Assembly: GCF_000020525.1 (NCBI RefSeq)
Contig: NC_011026.1
Location: 1,346,001-1,410,000, forward strand
Direction of reading: 5' to 3'
From: Chloroherpeton thalassium ATCC 35110
GTDB lineage: Bacteria; Bacteroidota; Chlorobiia; Chlorobiales; Chloroherpetonaceae
DNA: 64,000 nucleotides
Below, piece by piece: positions 8,592-18,072 of this stretch. Every line of letters begins with the position of its first letter. The first letter of the stretch is position 1. The notes beneath the pieces are model-generated. The model worked only from the letters and a program-made list of their open reading frames with translations. It searched no databases and was not told the DNA's origin. Made by a program: the position numbers and the translations under genes.

Positions 8592-9575
8592 ATGGAAAAT
8601 TTGAGTAATGGAACAGAAACCCGCCACCTTGAGTCGCGGGGAAACAAAGCGACTCGAAAAGGCTTCGGGGAAGCACTTCTTGAGGTAGGAAAAGACGAGC
8701 GCGTGGTCGCGCTTTGTGCGGATTTAACCACGTCGGTTAATATGCACTTGTTTCAAAAGGCCTATCCTGCGCGTTTTTTTAATGTGGGTATTGCGGAAGC
8801 CAACATGACTTCCATGGCTGCCGGATTTGCTACGGCTGGAAAAATTCCGTTTACGGCAACTTTTGCCAATTTTGCAACCGGTCGCTCTTATGATCAAATT
8901 CGCCAATCGGTTTGCTATTCCGAATTAAATGTTAAAATATGTGCCTCACACGCCGGCCTAACGCTTGGCGAAGACGGCGCAACGCACCAAATTCTTGAGG
9001 ACATCGGACTCATGCGCGGGTTGCCGTATATGAGCGTGGTTGTTCCATGCGACTATTCCGAAACGAAGCGTGCCACAATGGCGGTTGCTCAGCACGAAGG
9101 CCCCGTTTATTTGCGTTTTGGCAGACCCGACGTTCCCGATTTTTCATCGGATGATGTGCCATTTGTGATTGGAAAATCCATCGAGCTAAATCCCGGCACC
9201 GACGCCACCGTGATTGCTTGTGGCGTGATGGTTTGGAAGGCTTTGCAGGCTGCCTATCAACTTGAGGCGGAAGGCATTTCGGTTCGCGTCATCAACATGC
9301 ACACCATCAAACCGCTTGACACGGAAGCTATTCTTGCGGCGGCGAAAGAAACCGGCGCGATTGTCACCGCTGAAGAGCATCAAATCAACACCGGGTTGGG
9401 CGATGCCGTTGCCAATGTAGTTGTTCGTCAACAACCCGTACCGATGGAGATGGTTGCTGTTGAAGATCAGTTTGGCAAGTCGGGCAAACCGGACGAACTT
9501 TTAGAGAAATACGGCCTAACAACTGAGAACATTATCGAGAAAGTAAAAGCGGCTATTTCGAGAAAAGCCTCATAA
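8592..9575 (+). CDS. Transketolase, C-terminal (pyrimidine-binding) subunit
   Basis: This is the second half of a split transketolase, a thiamine diphosphate enzyme of the pentose phosphate and Calvin-type sugar rearrangements. The protein covers only the Pyr and C-terminal domains: [17 protein letters not shown] (with the cofactor-activating Glu), [16 protein letters not shown], and the C-terminal [10 protein letters not shown] and EDQFGKSG segments. The 327-residue length is normal for such subunits. The matching N-terminal subunit ends at 63723 on the minus strand, about 54 kb away, so the two halves are not an operon here. A terminator follows directly. Confidence 0.93.
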   Translation: MENLSNGTETRHLESRGNKATRKGFGEALLEVGKDERVVALCADLTTSVNMHLFQKAYPARFFNVGIAEANMTSMAAGFATAGKIPFTATFANFATGRSYDQIRQSVCYSELNVKICASHAGLTLGEDGATHQILEDIGLMRGLPYMSVVVPCDYSETKRATMAVAQHEGPVYLRFGRPDVPDFSSDDVPFVIGKSIELNPGTDATVIACGVMVWKALQAAYQLEAEGISVRVINMHTIKPLDTEAILAAAKETGAIVTAEEHQINTGLGDAVANVVVRQQPVPMEMVAVEDQFGKSGKPDELLEKYGLTTENIIEKVKAAISRKAS

Positions 9576-9588
9576 ATACGTTTTTTAT

Positions 9589-9627
9589 AAAACCCGCTGA
9601 ATGGTTAGGATTCATCGGGTTTTTTTT
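9589..9627 (+). terminator. Intrinsic terminator after transketolase C-subunit
   Basis: A 14-bp stem with one mismatch (9589-9602 with 9610-9623) is followed by a run of T. It starts 14 bases after the stop. Confidence 0.85.
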
Positions 9628-9804
9628 GACTTAAAAACAGTTCTCTTTCCTGCTTATATCCCGATGTGTTGGGTTTTTATTTTCGCTAAATAAGTTGTAT
9701 CAATTCCCCTCGAAACGCTGAAAAATACGGTTGATTCTGCGGCATCGGTTTGAAAAGACGGATTATTCAAAACAGAATCTTTTTAATAAAAAGGATCAAA
9801 AACC

Positions 9805-11247
9805 ATGAAAATTAAGTTTGGAACATCCGGCTGGAGAGCCATCATTGCCGACGAATTTACGTACGGCAATTTAACGCTCGTTTTGGAAGCCATTGTTCGA
9901 TATCTGAAAGAAGAAAAGTTAGGCGAAAAAGGCATCGTCATCGGACGCGACACGCGCTTTTTGGGCGAGGAATTTTCAAAGTTGGCCGCGCAAACACTCG
10001 CGGCAAATGGCATCAAAGCGTTTATGTGTGATCGTGACGTGCCCACGCCGGTTATTTCCTACGAGATCACTCGCCGCAAGGCGGGCGGCGGCCTGAACTT
10101 CACCGCTTCGCACAACCCGCCCGACTATCAAGGCATTAAATTTTCTACTGCCGACGGTGCGCCGGCGCTGCCCGAAGTCACCAAAAAGTTTGAGGCGTAC
10201 TTCAGCGAGCTTTACGAAGCCGAGCAAAAAAATCCGACCGTGCGCAACTACGAGTCGTTCGACGCCCTGAAGGAAAATGGCATGATTGAAATTATCAATC
10301 CGCAAGAGACCTATTTGGCGCGACTCAAGGAACTCGTCGACACGGATGTCATTGCAAAATCCGGCCTGAAGGTCGTTTATGATTGTATGTACGGCACGGC
10401 TCGTGACTACACGGATAAGTTCCTTACCGATTTGGGCGTGGATGTGGAAATCATGAACAATCATCGCGATGTTTATTTCGGTGGTCGTCCGCCCGAGCCG
10501 TCCGAGCCCCATATTCCTGAGTTGATTGCGCGCGTGAAAGAGCGCGGCGCGTCGGGCGAATTTGTCATCGGCATTGCAAACGACGGCGACGCCGACCGTT
10601 ACGCCGCGATCGATAGCACCGGCACTTATTTGCAAGCCAATCAATTGCTCGCCATTTTATTCCATTACGCGTTGAATCACAAGCCAGAATGGAAAGGCTG
10701 CGTGGTGAGAACACTTGCGACTTCGCATCTCATCGACGCCATTGCGAAAAAAGAAGGCGTGAAGCTCTACGATGTGCCGGTCGGCTTCAAGTACATCGGC
10801 GAAGTGATGATGCGCGAGGACATGATTTTGGGCGGCGAAGAGTCCAACGGTCTTTCGGTTTTTCGCCACATTCCCGAAAAAGACGGCGTTTTGGCCTGCT
10901 TGCTTTTTGTTGAAATCACGGCCAGAACTGGCAAGCCGCTTTCGGAATATTTGAAATCGCTTTATGAGACTTACGGCCATTTCTACACGATGCGTGAAAA
11001 TTACCGCCTGAGTGAAGAAAAGAAAAACGCATTGCTGAGCAGCCTTCAAAACGAAACGCCGACCGAAATTGCCGGCCAGAAAGTCGTCAAGGTCGATCGT
11101 CGCGACGGGGTGAAAATGATTTGCGAAGATGAGAGTTGGTTCTTGGTGCGTTTCAGCGGCACGGAGCCAGTCGTTCGTTTTTATGCCGAAGCCGGCAGCC
11201 AGGAACGCTTAAACGAAATTTTGGCGTTTGGAAAATCACTGCTCTAA
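9805..11247 (+). CDS. Phosphoglucomutase/phosphomannomutase family protein
   Basis: Alpha-D-phosphohexomutases move phosphate between C1 and C6 of glucose or mannose phosphates through a phosphoserine. The phosphoserine loop TASHNPP is at about 100-106 (Ser102). The magnesium loop DGDADR is at 260-265. The sugar-binding GGEESNGLS and the C-terminal phosphate-binding RFSGTEP are both present. The 480 residues cover the four domains. An AAAAGG site precedes the ATG. Substrate preference cannot be fixed by eye. In this organism it could serve glycogen or cell-envelope sugar synthesis. Confidence 0.93.
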   Translation: MKIKFGTSGWRAIIADEFTYGNLTLVLEAIVRYLKEEKLGEKGIVIGRDTRFLGEEFSKLAAQTLAANGIKAFMCDRDVPTPVISYEITRRKAGGGLNFTASHNPPDYQGIKFSTADGAPALPEVTKKFEAYFSELYEAEQKNPTVRNYESFDALKENGMIEIINPQETYLARLKELVDTDVIAKSGLKVVYDCMYGTARDYTDKFLTDLGVDVEIMNNHRDVYFGGRPPEPSEPHIPELIARVKERGASGEFVIGIANDGDADRYAAIDSTGTYLQANQLLAILFHYALNHKPEWKGCVVRTLATSHLIDAIAKKEGVKLYDVPVGFKYIGEVMMREDMILGGEESNGLSVFRHIPEKDGVLACLLFVEITARTGKPLSEYLKSLYETYGHFYTMRENYRLSEEKKNALLSSLQNETPTEIAGQKVVKVDRRDGVKMICEDESWFLVRFSGTEPVVRFYAEAGSQERLNEILAFGKSLL

Positions 11248-11291
11248 GCAAGCTTTTTTCGAAAAGTTCTATTTGAAAGTGTTAAATAAAT

Positions 11292-11330
11292 AAAGTCGGC
11301 TTTGGACTTGTACAAAGTCGACTTTGTGTT
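11292..11330 (+). terminator. Intrinsic terminator after phosphohexomutase
   Basis: AAAGTCGGCTTT (11292-11303) pairs with AAAGTCGACTTT (11314-11325) with one G-U pair and a 10-base loop. T-rich DNA follows. The right arm is itself part of a 16-bp perfect palindrome (11312-11327). Confidence 0.75.
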
Positions 11331-11406
11331 CTCTGTTCTAACCTGGGGGCTCCATTGACAAAAGAGGGAAATGGAGGGTTATTTTACAATTTAAAGTAGA
11401 GGGATT

Positions 11407-11742
11407 ATGCAATTAGGAGACATGTCCGCGATGCTCAAGCAAGTTCAGCAAATGAGCGAAAAAATGCAAGAAGCCCAAAAACAGCTTGAATCAATGACCG
11501 CAATCGGCGAATCTGGCGGTGGCTTGGTGAAAGCAATGGCAAACGGAAAGCATGAAATCATTTCCATTCAAATTGATAAAGATGTCCTTGATGATGTAGA
11601 CATGCTTCAGGATTTGATTGTTGCTGCGGTCAATCAAGCGTTGACGGAAGCCACCAAAATGGCGCAGGAGGAAATGTCGAAAGTGACCGGCGGCATGATG
11701 GGCGATATGAATTTTTTGAAAAATTTAAACATGGGCGGTTAA
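11407..11742 (+). CDS. YbaB/EbfC family nucleoid-associated protein
   Basis: Members of this family are small DNA-binding dimers, often encoded next to recR. The 111-residue protein has the family pattern: an N-terminal helix rich in Met and Gln ([19 protein letters not shown]), the core [21 protein letters not shown] and a C-terminal helix ending in Gly-Met. An AGAGGG site precedes the ATG. It is 40 bp upstream of recR, which supports co-transcription. Confidence 0.94.
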
Positions 11743-11782
11743 GTTGAGCTGACAGCAGCTTAATCGATTTTTATTTTCGTAC

Positions 11783-12400
11783 ATGCGTTACACTTCTCAT
11801 GCGGTTGAAACCTTAATAGATGAGTTTGCAAAGCTTCCTGGCATTGGCCGAAAAACAGCACAGCGCCTAACGATGTTTATTCTACATGAGGAAAAAGAAA
11901 AAGTGGAATCACTTGCGCAAGCTTTGCTGGATTTGAAAAATAAGGTGTCGTATTGTTCTTTGTGCCAAAATGTGACGGATAAGGAGATTGACCCCTGCAA
12001 TATTTGCACAAGCGTGAAGAGGGATAAGCGAGTCGTTTGTGTGGTCGAAGCACCAAACGATGTCCTCGCCTTTGAAAAGACCAATCAATATAATGGTTTA
12101 TACCATGTGCTGCATGGCGTGATTTCACCACTGGATGGCGTTGGGCCAGATGATTTGAAGGTGAAGGAATTAATTCATCGGCTAAGTGAAACAGATCCCG
12201 AGACATCGATAAAAGAGGTCATTTTGGCGATTAACCCAACGGTGGAAGGCGAAACGACGGTGCTATATCTCTCCAAATTGCTAAAGCCGTTAGGTGTGAA
12301 AGTAACCCGAATTGCGCGTGGCATTCCGATAGGCACGGAGTTGGAATACATCGACGATGCCACTTTGACGCGAGCGTTGGAAGGCCGCTCAGAGTTATAA
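11783..12400 (+). CDS. recR: Recombination protein RecR
   Basis: RecR works with RecO and RecF to load RecA at single-strand gaps. The sequence shows the helix-hairpin-helix [12 protein letters not shown] near residue 17, a four-Cys zinc finger (CSLC and CNIC), the Toprim segment [14 protein letters not shown] and the C-terminal [17 protein letters not shown]. The 205-residue length is standard. The pairing with the YbaB gene is common in bacteria. Confidence 0.97.
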   Translation: MRYTSHAVETLIDEFAKLPGIGRKTAQRLTMFILHEEKEKVESLAQALLDLKNKVSYCSLCQNVTDKEIDPCNICTSVKRDKRVVCVVEAPNDVLAFEKTNQYNGLYHVLHGVISPLDGVGPDDLKVKELIHRLSETDPETSIKEVILAINPTVEGETTVLYLSKLLKPLGVKVTRIARGIPIGTELEYIDDATLTRALEGRSEL

Positions 12401-12436
12401 ACAGCGGATATTTTAAATCATTTTAACTGCCGAATT

Positions 12437-12630
12437 ATGAATGTCATTCGCATTACGCTCTGAGGCGACGGCTTATCGAAATTGAAGCGGCAGACTGAAC
12501 ATTTGGGGATAACGCCTGAGGATTTTGCGCGGCGTGGTGTCGAGGCGTTGCTAAATAAGCCTGGCGACCGTTTTGAACAGGCCATGAAAAGAACATTAAA
12601 AACACCGAACTTTATAAACGCTTAGCATGA
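12437..12630 (+). pseudogene. Decayed antitoxin gene (partner of a Doc/Fic-like toxin)
   Basis: Starting at ATG 12437 the frame reads MNVIRITL, meets an in-frame TGA at 12461, then continues as LSKLKRQTEHLGITPEDFA to FEQAMKRTLK. A missing A in the run near 12600 shifts the end. With one more A the frame becomes NTELYKRLA and stops at a TGA (12628-12630) that overlaps the next ATG as ATGA. That overlap and the sequence fit the small antitoxins encoded before Doc-family toxins. Two independent lesions argue that it is dead. Confidence 0.65.
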
Positions 12631-12737
12631 GCCTGCGTTACCTTGAAGTAAGCGAAGTGTTGGAACAAGTGATGGCGTTTCGGGAAAATTGTGTATGTAG
12701 GCTGCCGCAGAAAATAGTTACAGCGTTCATTTTATAG
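12627..12737 (+). pseudogene. Truncated Doc/Fic-like toxin remnant
   Basis: The ATG overlapping the antitoxin stop opens a 36-codon frame. Its beginning, MSLRYLEVSEVLE, is like the start of Doc (death-on-curing) family proteins. The rest (QVMAFRENCVCRLPQ) no longer resembles the family and stops at 12735. The Fic catalytic HxFxxGN region is absent, so no active toxin can be made. Confidence 0.5.
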
Positions 12738-12786
12738 CCAAGCTCAGAATTATTTATACGCAAAAAAACAAATCAATCCGTGTCAG

Positions 12787-12845
12787 GCTGAGCGGAGACG
12801 AAGCCTGCATTTTCCGGCGAAAGTCGCACTTCGTCTCCGTTCAGC
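12787..12845. repeat. REP-like imperfect inverted repeat
   Basis: Arms 12787-12803 and 12829-12845 are complementary over 17 bases with one mismatch, around a 25-base loop. The wording (gctgagcggagacgaag) resembles extragenic palindromic repeats that end in GACGAAG or GTCGAAG in Bacteroidetes/Chlorobi genomes. It sits just before the carotene desaturase gene. Confidence 0.65.
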
Positions 12846-12913
12846 GCGACATGTTTGAGTAATTAAACATTTTGCTATAAGTTCGTTCATACCAATTTGA
12901 TTTTTATTTGAAA

Positions 12914-14302
12914 ATGAGTTCTACGGGAAAAAAAAGTGTGTTGATTCTTGGCGGCGGTTTGGCTGGTCTGACTGCTGCAAAACGCCTGATAGATAGAGGG
13001 TTTGACGTTAAGCTGATTGAAAAGCGAAACATTTTCGGCGGAAAAGTTTCCTCTTGGCAAGATGGCGAAGGCGATTGGATAGAGTCTGGCACGCACTGTT
13101 TTTTCGGTGCGTATGATGTCCTCTATGACCTGATGCGCGAAATCGGCACATACGATGCGGTTTTGTGGAAAAAGCATGAACTCACCTACACGCTCGCCAA
13201 AGGCGAAAATTTTACCTTCAGAACTTGGAAAGCGCCCAGCCCATTTCATTTGACGCCGGCTATCATTGCCAATAATTACTTTTCGTTCAGCGAGATGTTC
13301 ACCTTCACGAAGGCGCTCATCCCGCTCGTGCTCAAAAGAGACAAGTATCCGCCGACGCAAGACCATCTCACATTTGCCGAATGGGCGAAAAATTTTGGCG
13401 TCAAAGACCGGTTTTTGCAAAAAATGTATCGCCCGATGGCGCTTGCCTTGAAATTCATTCCGCCGGAAGAAATTACGGCCAAAATTATTTTGGATGTGAC
13501 GGAAGTTTTCTTGCGCATTCCGCATGCCTCACGAATGGGCTTTTTGAAAGGTGCGCCCGATCAACATTTGATTCAACCGTTAGTGAATTACGTGACCGAT
13601 AAAGGCGCAGTTGTTCAAAAAGATATAAAAGCAAAATCGCTCATGTTTGATGGGGAAAAAATTACCGGCGTTGAGCTCACAAACGGCGAGGTGCTTTCAG
13701 CAGATTATTATTTGTCGGCGCTGCCGATTCACAATTTGAACAAGGTCGTGCCCGAAAATTTGCGCCAAAAACACAGCGTTTTTGAGACGATAAGAAGCTT
13801 CAAAGGCGTTCCGGTCATTTCGGTTCAAATTTGGTATGACAAGCAAATTTCCGACATCGACAATGTCCTCTTTAGCCCCGACGGCGTCATTCCTGTGTAT
13901 GCCGACCTCGCAAATACGACACCGGAATACCGAACTTTACGCGGCAAACCTTACAAAGGAAAATCCCGATTTGAATTTTGTGTGGGTCCGGCCAAAGAAT
14001 TGATGCGTTTATCGGATGAGGAAATCGTAAAGCGCGTGCATGAAAGCATTTGCGATTGTTATCCGAACGAGTCCAAAGGCGCAAAAATTTTGAAATCTAC
14101 GGTGGTGCGAATTCCGCAGTCGGTCTATGCGCCGCTGCCGAACTTCGATGCCAAGCGCCCGCCGCAAAAGTCGCCGGTGAAAAATCTCTTTCTCGCCGGA
14201 GGTTTCACGCAGCAACCGTACTACGATTCAATGGGCGGCGCGGTTTTCAGCGCAAATTTGGCTTCCGAAGGCATTTGCAACGCGGCTGGCGTGAAATATT
14301 AG
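12914..14302 (+). CDS. FAD-dependent carotene desaturase, plant/cyanobacterial CrtP-CrtQ type
   Basis: This flavoenzyme introduces double bases into phytoene or zeta-carotene on the route to lycopene and chlorobactene. The dinucleotide fold is at the N-terminus ([17 protein letters not shown] with IEKR at the strand end). The family segment [18 protein letters not shown] and the C-terminal [22 protein letters not shown] place it in the plant-type desaturases, not the bacterial CrtI type. The YYDSM wording leans towards zeta-carotene desaturase (CrtQ), but CrtP cannot be excluded. ATG 12914 is preferred over an in-frame TTG at 12908. It is convergent with the U32 gene. Confidence 0.85.
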   Translation: MSSTGKKSVLILGGGLAGLTAAKRLIDRGFDVKLIEKRNIFGGKVSSWQDGEGDWIESGTHCFFGAYDVLYDLMREIGTYDAVLWKKHELTYTLAKGENFTFRTWKAPSPFHLTPAIIANNYFSFSEMFTFTKALIPLVLKRDKYPPTQDHLTFAEWAKNFGVKDRFLQKMYRPMALALKFIPPEEITAKIILDVTEVFLRIPHASRMGFLKGAPDQHLIQPLVNYVTDKGAVVQKDIKAKSLMFDGEKITGVELTNGEVLSADYYLSALPIHNLNKVVPENLRQKHSVFETIRSFKGVPVISVQIWYDKQISDIDNVLFSPDGVIPVYADLANTTPEYRTLRGKPYKGKSRFEFCVGPAKELMRLSDEEIVKRVHESICDCYPNESKGAKILKSTVVRIPQSVYAPLPNFDAKRPPQKSPVKNLFLAGGFTQQPYYDSMGGAVFSANLASEGICNAAGVKY

Positions 14303-14383
14303 CAGATGGCGTCCAACGCGAGCGACAGGCTTGTTTGTAAAAAAATGGCGTTTGTTGCGAGTAGCGCAAATCCAAAAAGTTAA

Positions 14384-15613
14384 TTACGCTTCTTTTTCTC
14401 GGCGAAATATCGTCAGAGCAGAAAGAACAACATCGTTTTCAAAGCGGACTTGAACATGCTTTCCACAAATAGCGCGCTCGCTTGGCCGTGATTTTTCGTC
14501 ACGGATTTCGGCTATGCGCACCCGTCCTGCTGGTGTTTTTGGCGCAATCCATTCAAGCGCATCGCCCACGCAAAATGGATTTTTCACGGAAATTTTATGC
14601 CAAACGCCCGATACTTCCTCAACAAATCCCTGTGTGAGGGCTGTCCCAATATATTTATTATGTGTTTGCAGTGAATCCGGTGCGTCGCTCGGATAACCGA
14701 ATGCAAATCCTGTGGAATAAAGCCGATGGCTAATTGCTTCGAGATCTTTCAGCCAAGCGGGATCAAATGTGTAAGTGTCGGGATTTTTCGCGTAGCTATC
14801 CAGTGCCGCGCGATAAGCACGGGTCACCGACGCGACATAAAATTCATTTTTCATGCGTCCTTCCACTTTCAATGAATTGACGCCGCTTTGCACCAAAAGC
14901 GGAATATGCTCAATTAGGCACAAATCTTTTGATCCGAGAAAAATGGTTTCGCGCTCGGTTTCGAAAACTGGAATGGTTTCATCGGGGCGTTTTTGTTCTA
15001 CGAGTTGCCATTCCCAGCGGCAAGATTGTTTGCAAACACCTTTCGATCCACTTTTTCCGCAAAAATATGCCGAAAGCAAACAGCGTCCCGAAACCGCCAC
15101 ACACATCGCGCCATGCACAAACACTTCTACCTCGATGCCGCTTTCCGCTGCAATGGCCTTCGCTTGCGCGAGCGTGCATTCGCGGGCAAGCACAATTCGT
15201 TCAGCGCCCAATTTTTTCCAGAACCGCGCCGCTGGTGTATTGGCGGTGCTCATTTGTGTGGAAATGTGGATGTTTATTTCCGGCCTGATTTCCTGAATCA
15301 AGCTGAATGCGCCTGCATCGGAGACAATCAGCGCGTCGAAAGCGATGTCTTTGGTTTCATGTAGCCAAGTTCGAATCAGATCGATGTCTTCGTCGAAGAG
15401 CATGGAATTAATGGCAACGTAAAGTTTTTTTCCATGAGCTTTCACAAGCTGCAAGGCTTCGCGAAGGGTTTCGGGCGAAAATGAAACGCCGTCGGGTCGC
15501 ATGGAAAAACCGGATGCGCCAACATAAACCGCGTCGGCGCCGTAGGCAAGCGCCATGCGCAGTTTGGACAAATCTCCGGCGGGAATGAGCAGCTCGGGTA
15601 ATTTCACTGGCAT
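14384..15613 (-). CDS. trhP: Peptidase U32-family protein, TrhP-like tRNA hydroxylation enzyme
   Basis: Proteins of this U32 subgroup (YegQ, YrrO) hydroxylate uridine 34 in certain tRNAs using prephenate, not oxygen. The sequence has the N-terminal LLIPAGDLSKLRMALAYGADAVYVG and the signature EVEVFVHGAMCVAVSGRCLLS. The Cys-rich KGVCKQSCRWEW and the DLCLIEHIP to SLKVEGRMK segment match the YrrO type closely. The length is 409 residues. It lies 10 bp downstream of the [2Fe-2S] protein gene and is probably co-transcribed. A protease role, implied by the old family name, is unlikely. Confidence 0.8.
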   Translation of the reverse strand: MPVKLPELLIPAGDLSKLRMALAYGADAVYVGASGFSMRPDGVSFSPETLREALQLVKAHGKKLYVAINSMLFDEDIDLIRTWLHETKDIAFDALIVSDAGAFSLIQEIRPEINIHISTQMSTANTPAARFWKKLGAERIVLARECTLAQAKAIAAESGIEVEVFVHGAMCVAVSGRCLLSAYFCGKSGSKGVCKQSCRWEWQLVEQKRPDETIPVFETERETIFLGSKDLCLIEHIPLLVQSGVNSLKVEGRMKNEFYVASVTRAYRAALDSYAKNPDTYTFDPAWLKDLEAISHRLYSTGFAFGYPSDAPDSLQTHNKYIGTALTQGFVEEVSGVWHKISVKNPFCVGDALEWIAPKTPAGRVRIAEIRDEKSRPSERAICGKHVQVRFENDVVLSALTIFRREKEA

Positions 15614-15623
15614 CAGCTCCGTA

Positions 15624-15992
15624 TTAAATTTTTGGATTTCCTATTTCTAATGGCTTTAGCGGCACGGAATATTGTTTAAGCTGTAGGCGTTCCAGTGGTT
15701 TTCCATTGATGAAGTGCTCATGAACAATTTCCGCCACATCGGCTTCCGTTACTTTGCCATACCAAATATTATCAGGATGAACCAACACAACGCAGCCTTC
15801 CGTACATGCGCCAAGGCATTTGCTCTCAACCGCTTCGATCTGCTCGCAATGTTGTTTTCCGATTTCTTCGCGAAAAGCGAGAAGCACACTTTCCGAGCCT
15901 CTTCTAATGCAGCATGATCGCGCGTCCGTTTCTGGTCTGAGTTTGTGGCAAACATAAACTCTTTTTTTTTCAGAATCCAAAGGCATTTCCAT
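15624..15992 (-). CDS. Thioredoxin-like [2Fe-2S] ferredoxin
   Basis: This 122-residue protein looks like the Shethna-type thioredoxin-fold [2Fe-2S] ferredoxins. Candidate ligands are the Cys in VYVCHKL, the CC pair of DARSCCIRRG and the CLGACTEGC group. The trailing VHPDNIWYGKVTEADVAEIV is typical of the fold. It may donate electrons to a soluble enzyme. It is the first gene of a two-gene unit with the U32 protein. A second in-frame ATG two codons on (15986) is an alternative start. Confidence 0.85.
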   Translation of the reverse strand: MEMPLDSEKKRVYVCHKLRPETDARSCCIRRGSESVLLAFREEIGKQHCEQIEAVESKCLGACTEGCVVLVHPDNIWYGKVTEADVAEIVHEHFINGKPLERLQLKQYSVPLKPLEIGNPKI

Positions 15993-16139
15993 GTGTGTAT
16001 CTTGAAAGATGATTTCGTGAAGTGGACATTTTGTTTTTCCGCTTCGAAAAAAACGCGCTTGAAACAGCCAATTCTGCCTATTTCAACTTTCTAATGAGAC
16101 GATAAAAAATTCCGCACTGGCAAAGTCGCGCGTGTTGAT

Positions 16140-17702
16140 TCAAAGAATGCTCACTTCGAGCTTTCGTTGGAACAACTCCTCAAAATAATTTTCTTCTCGC
16201 TCGACGCTCCAAACCTCAATTTCCGAGTCAATATGAGTTTCCAATTTCAGCAAAATTTTCTTAGCTGTAATTTCCACATCCAGGTTTGTGACGTTTTGAC
16301 GGTGGCCTCTGTCCAGACTATTTGCCACGCGCAAAATCTCCGAGAGATGCCGAACAATTTGCTGCTCTTTAGACGAAAGTTTTTTGAAGTTTTCATGCCC
16401 TTCGCTTGGCGGCGACTTTCGATGATACCGAACCGCATTGGCGATGATCTCAATTTCATTGGGATGAAAACCGCGAAGCCCGCCATTCATAATCACGTAG
16501 TGGCTGTGTTTATGATGCTTCGACATGGAAATAAAACAACCGACATTGTGCAAAAGCGCCGCGTATTCGAGCAATTCTTGTTCGGAATCGCCCAACTTAT
16601 GTAGTTCCTGAAGCTTTTTAAACAGTTTTGTGGCAAGCAGGGCAACATGCGAAGCGTGAGCCTTGTCCCATTGAAACCGCCGGCCAAGCTCGATAACGCT
16701 TCGTCGCCGAATGTTTGGGAAATAGTGTGTTTTGCGGTAATCGCTAAAATGGGTGGAAAGGTAATCGATAATCATGCCTTCGCGGAGCGCCGACTCAGAA
16801 ACCACGATGTCTTTGATATTAAACATTCGCGTGATTTTGCAAACCAAAAGCAAGCCAGGAATAATCAAATCGACGCGTTTTGGATCTAAGCCAGGAATTT
16901 CGCGTCGTGCGGCGGATTTCATGCCAATCACTTGTTTGGCAAGTCGCTTGAAATCTTTCACGGAAAAGCTTTGTCCATTGAGCTTGTCTGTGCGCATGCC
17001 GTTTTGCAAAAAAATCATTCGCGCGATGTTTTCAATGGTGCCAGACGAAGCAATTGCGATATCAAACCCAACTTTATTGACAAATTTTGCAATGTCCTCC
17101 AGCTCAACATTGAAGTACTGTTCCAACAAATGGCGTTCTTTGAGCTCGATGGGATCGGTCGTCACAAAGCGTTCGTACATGCGAGCAACACCGAGCTTGC
17201 GGCTTTCGAGCATATTTGGACGGCGGCCATCGCCGGTGATGAACTCGACCGAACCACCACCAATATCAAAAATAAATGCCTTTTTTGAGCCAATATCGAT
17301 GGCATTTCGGACACCCAAATAAATGAGTCGCGCTTCTTCTTCGCCACTGATAATTCGGGTTTTGATGCCAACGGTGTCGGCAATTTGCTTCATGTATGCC
17401 GCGCCGTTTTGGGCTTCACGAATGGCGCTGGTTGCAAAAGCGATGATGTGAACCGAATTCACGCCGCGCTGTTCGGCCAACTTTCTGAACGTTATGAGCG
17501 ACTGGATGCCTTGCTCCATTGCTTTTGGGGAAAGCTGTTTCGTGGTGATGCTGCTTTCCCCAATTCGAATCATGTCTTTGGCGCGGTCAATAATGAGAAA
17601 TCCTAAGTCGGGCAAAACTTCCACAATGACCATGTGAAATGAGTTTGTGCCCATATCGATAGCGGCAAGCCGAAGTGGCTTTTGCTCATTTTGTAAAATC
17701 AT
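16140..17702 (-). CDS. Ppx/GppA family phosphatase (exopolyphosphatase or pppGpp phosphatase)
   Basis: Ppx/GppA enzymes release phosphate from polyphosphate or convert pppGpp to ppGpp. The actin-like fold is clear: AIDMGTNSFHMVIVEV at the start and FDIGGGSVEFI near residue 143. A C-terminal helical domain of about 190 residues resembles an HD domain, but its motif reads LLHNVG, with Asn in place of the metal-binding Asp. The domain may therefore bind without hydrolysing, as in the HE form of the E. coli enzymes. Eye-reading cannot separate Ppx from GppA activity. It stands alone on the minus strand. Confidence 0.88.
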   Translation of the reverse strand: MILQNEQKPLRLAAIDMGTNSFHMVIVEVLPDLGFLIIDRAKDMIRIGESSITTKQLSPKAMEQGIQSLITFRKLAEQRGVNSVHIIAFATSAIREAQNGAAYMKQIADTVGIKTRIISGEEEARLIYLGVRNAIDIGSKKAFIFDIGGGSVEFITGDGRRPNMLESRKLGVARMYERFVTTDPIELKERHLLEQYFNVELEDIAKFVNKVGFDIAIASSGTIENIARMIFLQNGMRTDKLNGQSFSVKDFKRLAKQVIGMKSAARREIPGLDPKRVDLIIPGLLLVCKITRMFNIKDIVVSESALREGMIIDYLSTHFSDYRKTHYFPNIRRRSVIELGRRFQWDKAHASHVALLATKLFKKLQELHKLGDSEQELLEYAALLHNVGCFISMSKHHKHSHYVIMNGGLRGFHPNEIEIIANAVRYHRKSPPSEGHENFKKLSSKEQQIVRHLSEILRVANSLDRGHRQNVTNLDVEITAKKILLKLETHIDSEIEVWSVEREENYFEELFQRKLEVSIL

Positions 17703-18072
17703 TCTGGTACTTCTCTTCGATTTTCAATTGAGCGATGTAAAGTTTAAAACAAGCAACTTGATCGCCTCATCTAAGATACAGCTTCTAAAAAACAAACCCG
17801 AATGAATGTATTAATGAAAGAATTTTCAGAAAATATGGTGGGCTGAAAGGGTGTAATCTTATTGCGTGAAGTGCATTTAAAATATATGCTCAAAGCTTTA
17901 AATGCAAGCTAACTTTTATAATCTGGAAAAATCACTTTCAGTTTCGGTTTTTTCTGGCTAAACAGAAAGGTGTTTTAAGCAGAGCGCAATTCAGGTAAAA
18001 ACGAGACAAGGCAAAGCGCCTTGTCTCTTGAATGTTTAATCGAATCCGGCAGCCTTTTTGATTTCCACAAAG
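17703..18072. other. Intergenic gap Ppx/GppA - TolC
   Basis: This AT-rich gap has no supportable gene. Its right end holds the terminator of the efflux operon (17997-18027). The rest should contain the promoter of the Ppx/GppA gene, reading leftwards, though no clear box was identified. Confidence 0.5.
17997..18027 (-). terminator. Terminator of the RND efflux operon
   Basis: GAGACAAGGC (18003-18012) and GCCTTGTCTC (18018-18027) form a perfect 10-bp stem with a 5-base loop. On the minus strand it is followed by GTTTTT, 46 bases past the tolC stop. Confidence 0.9.
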
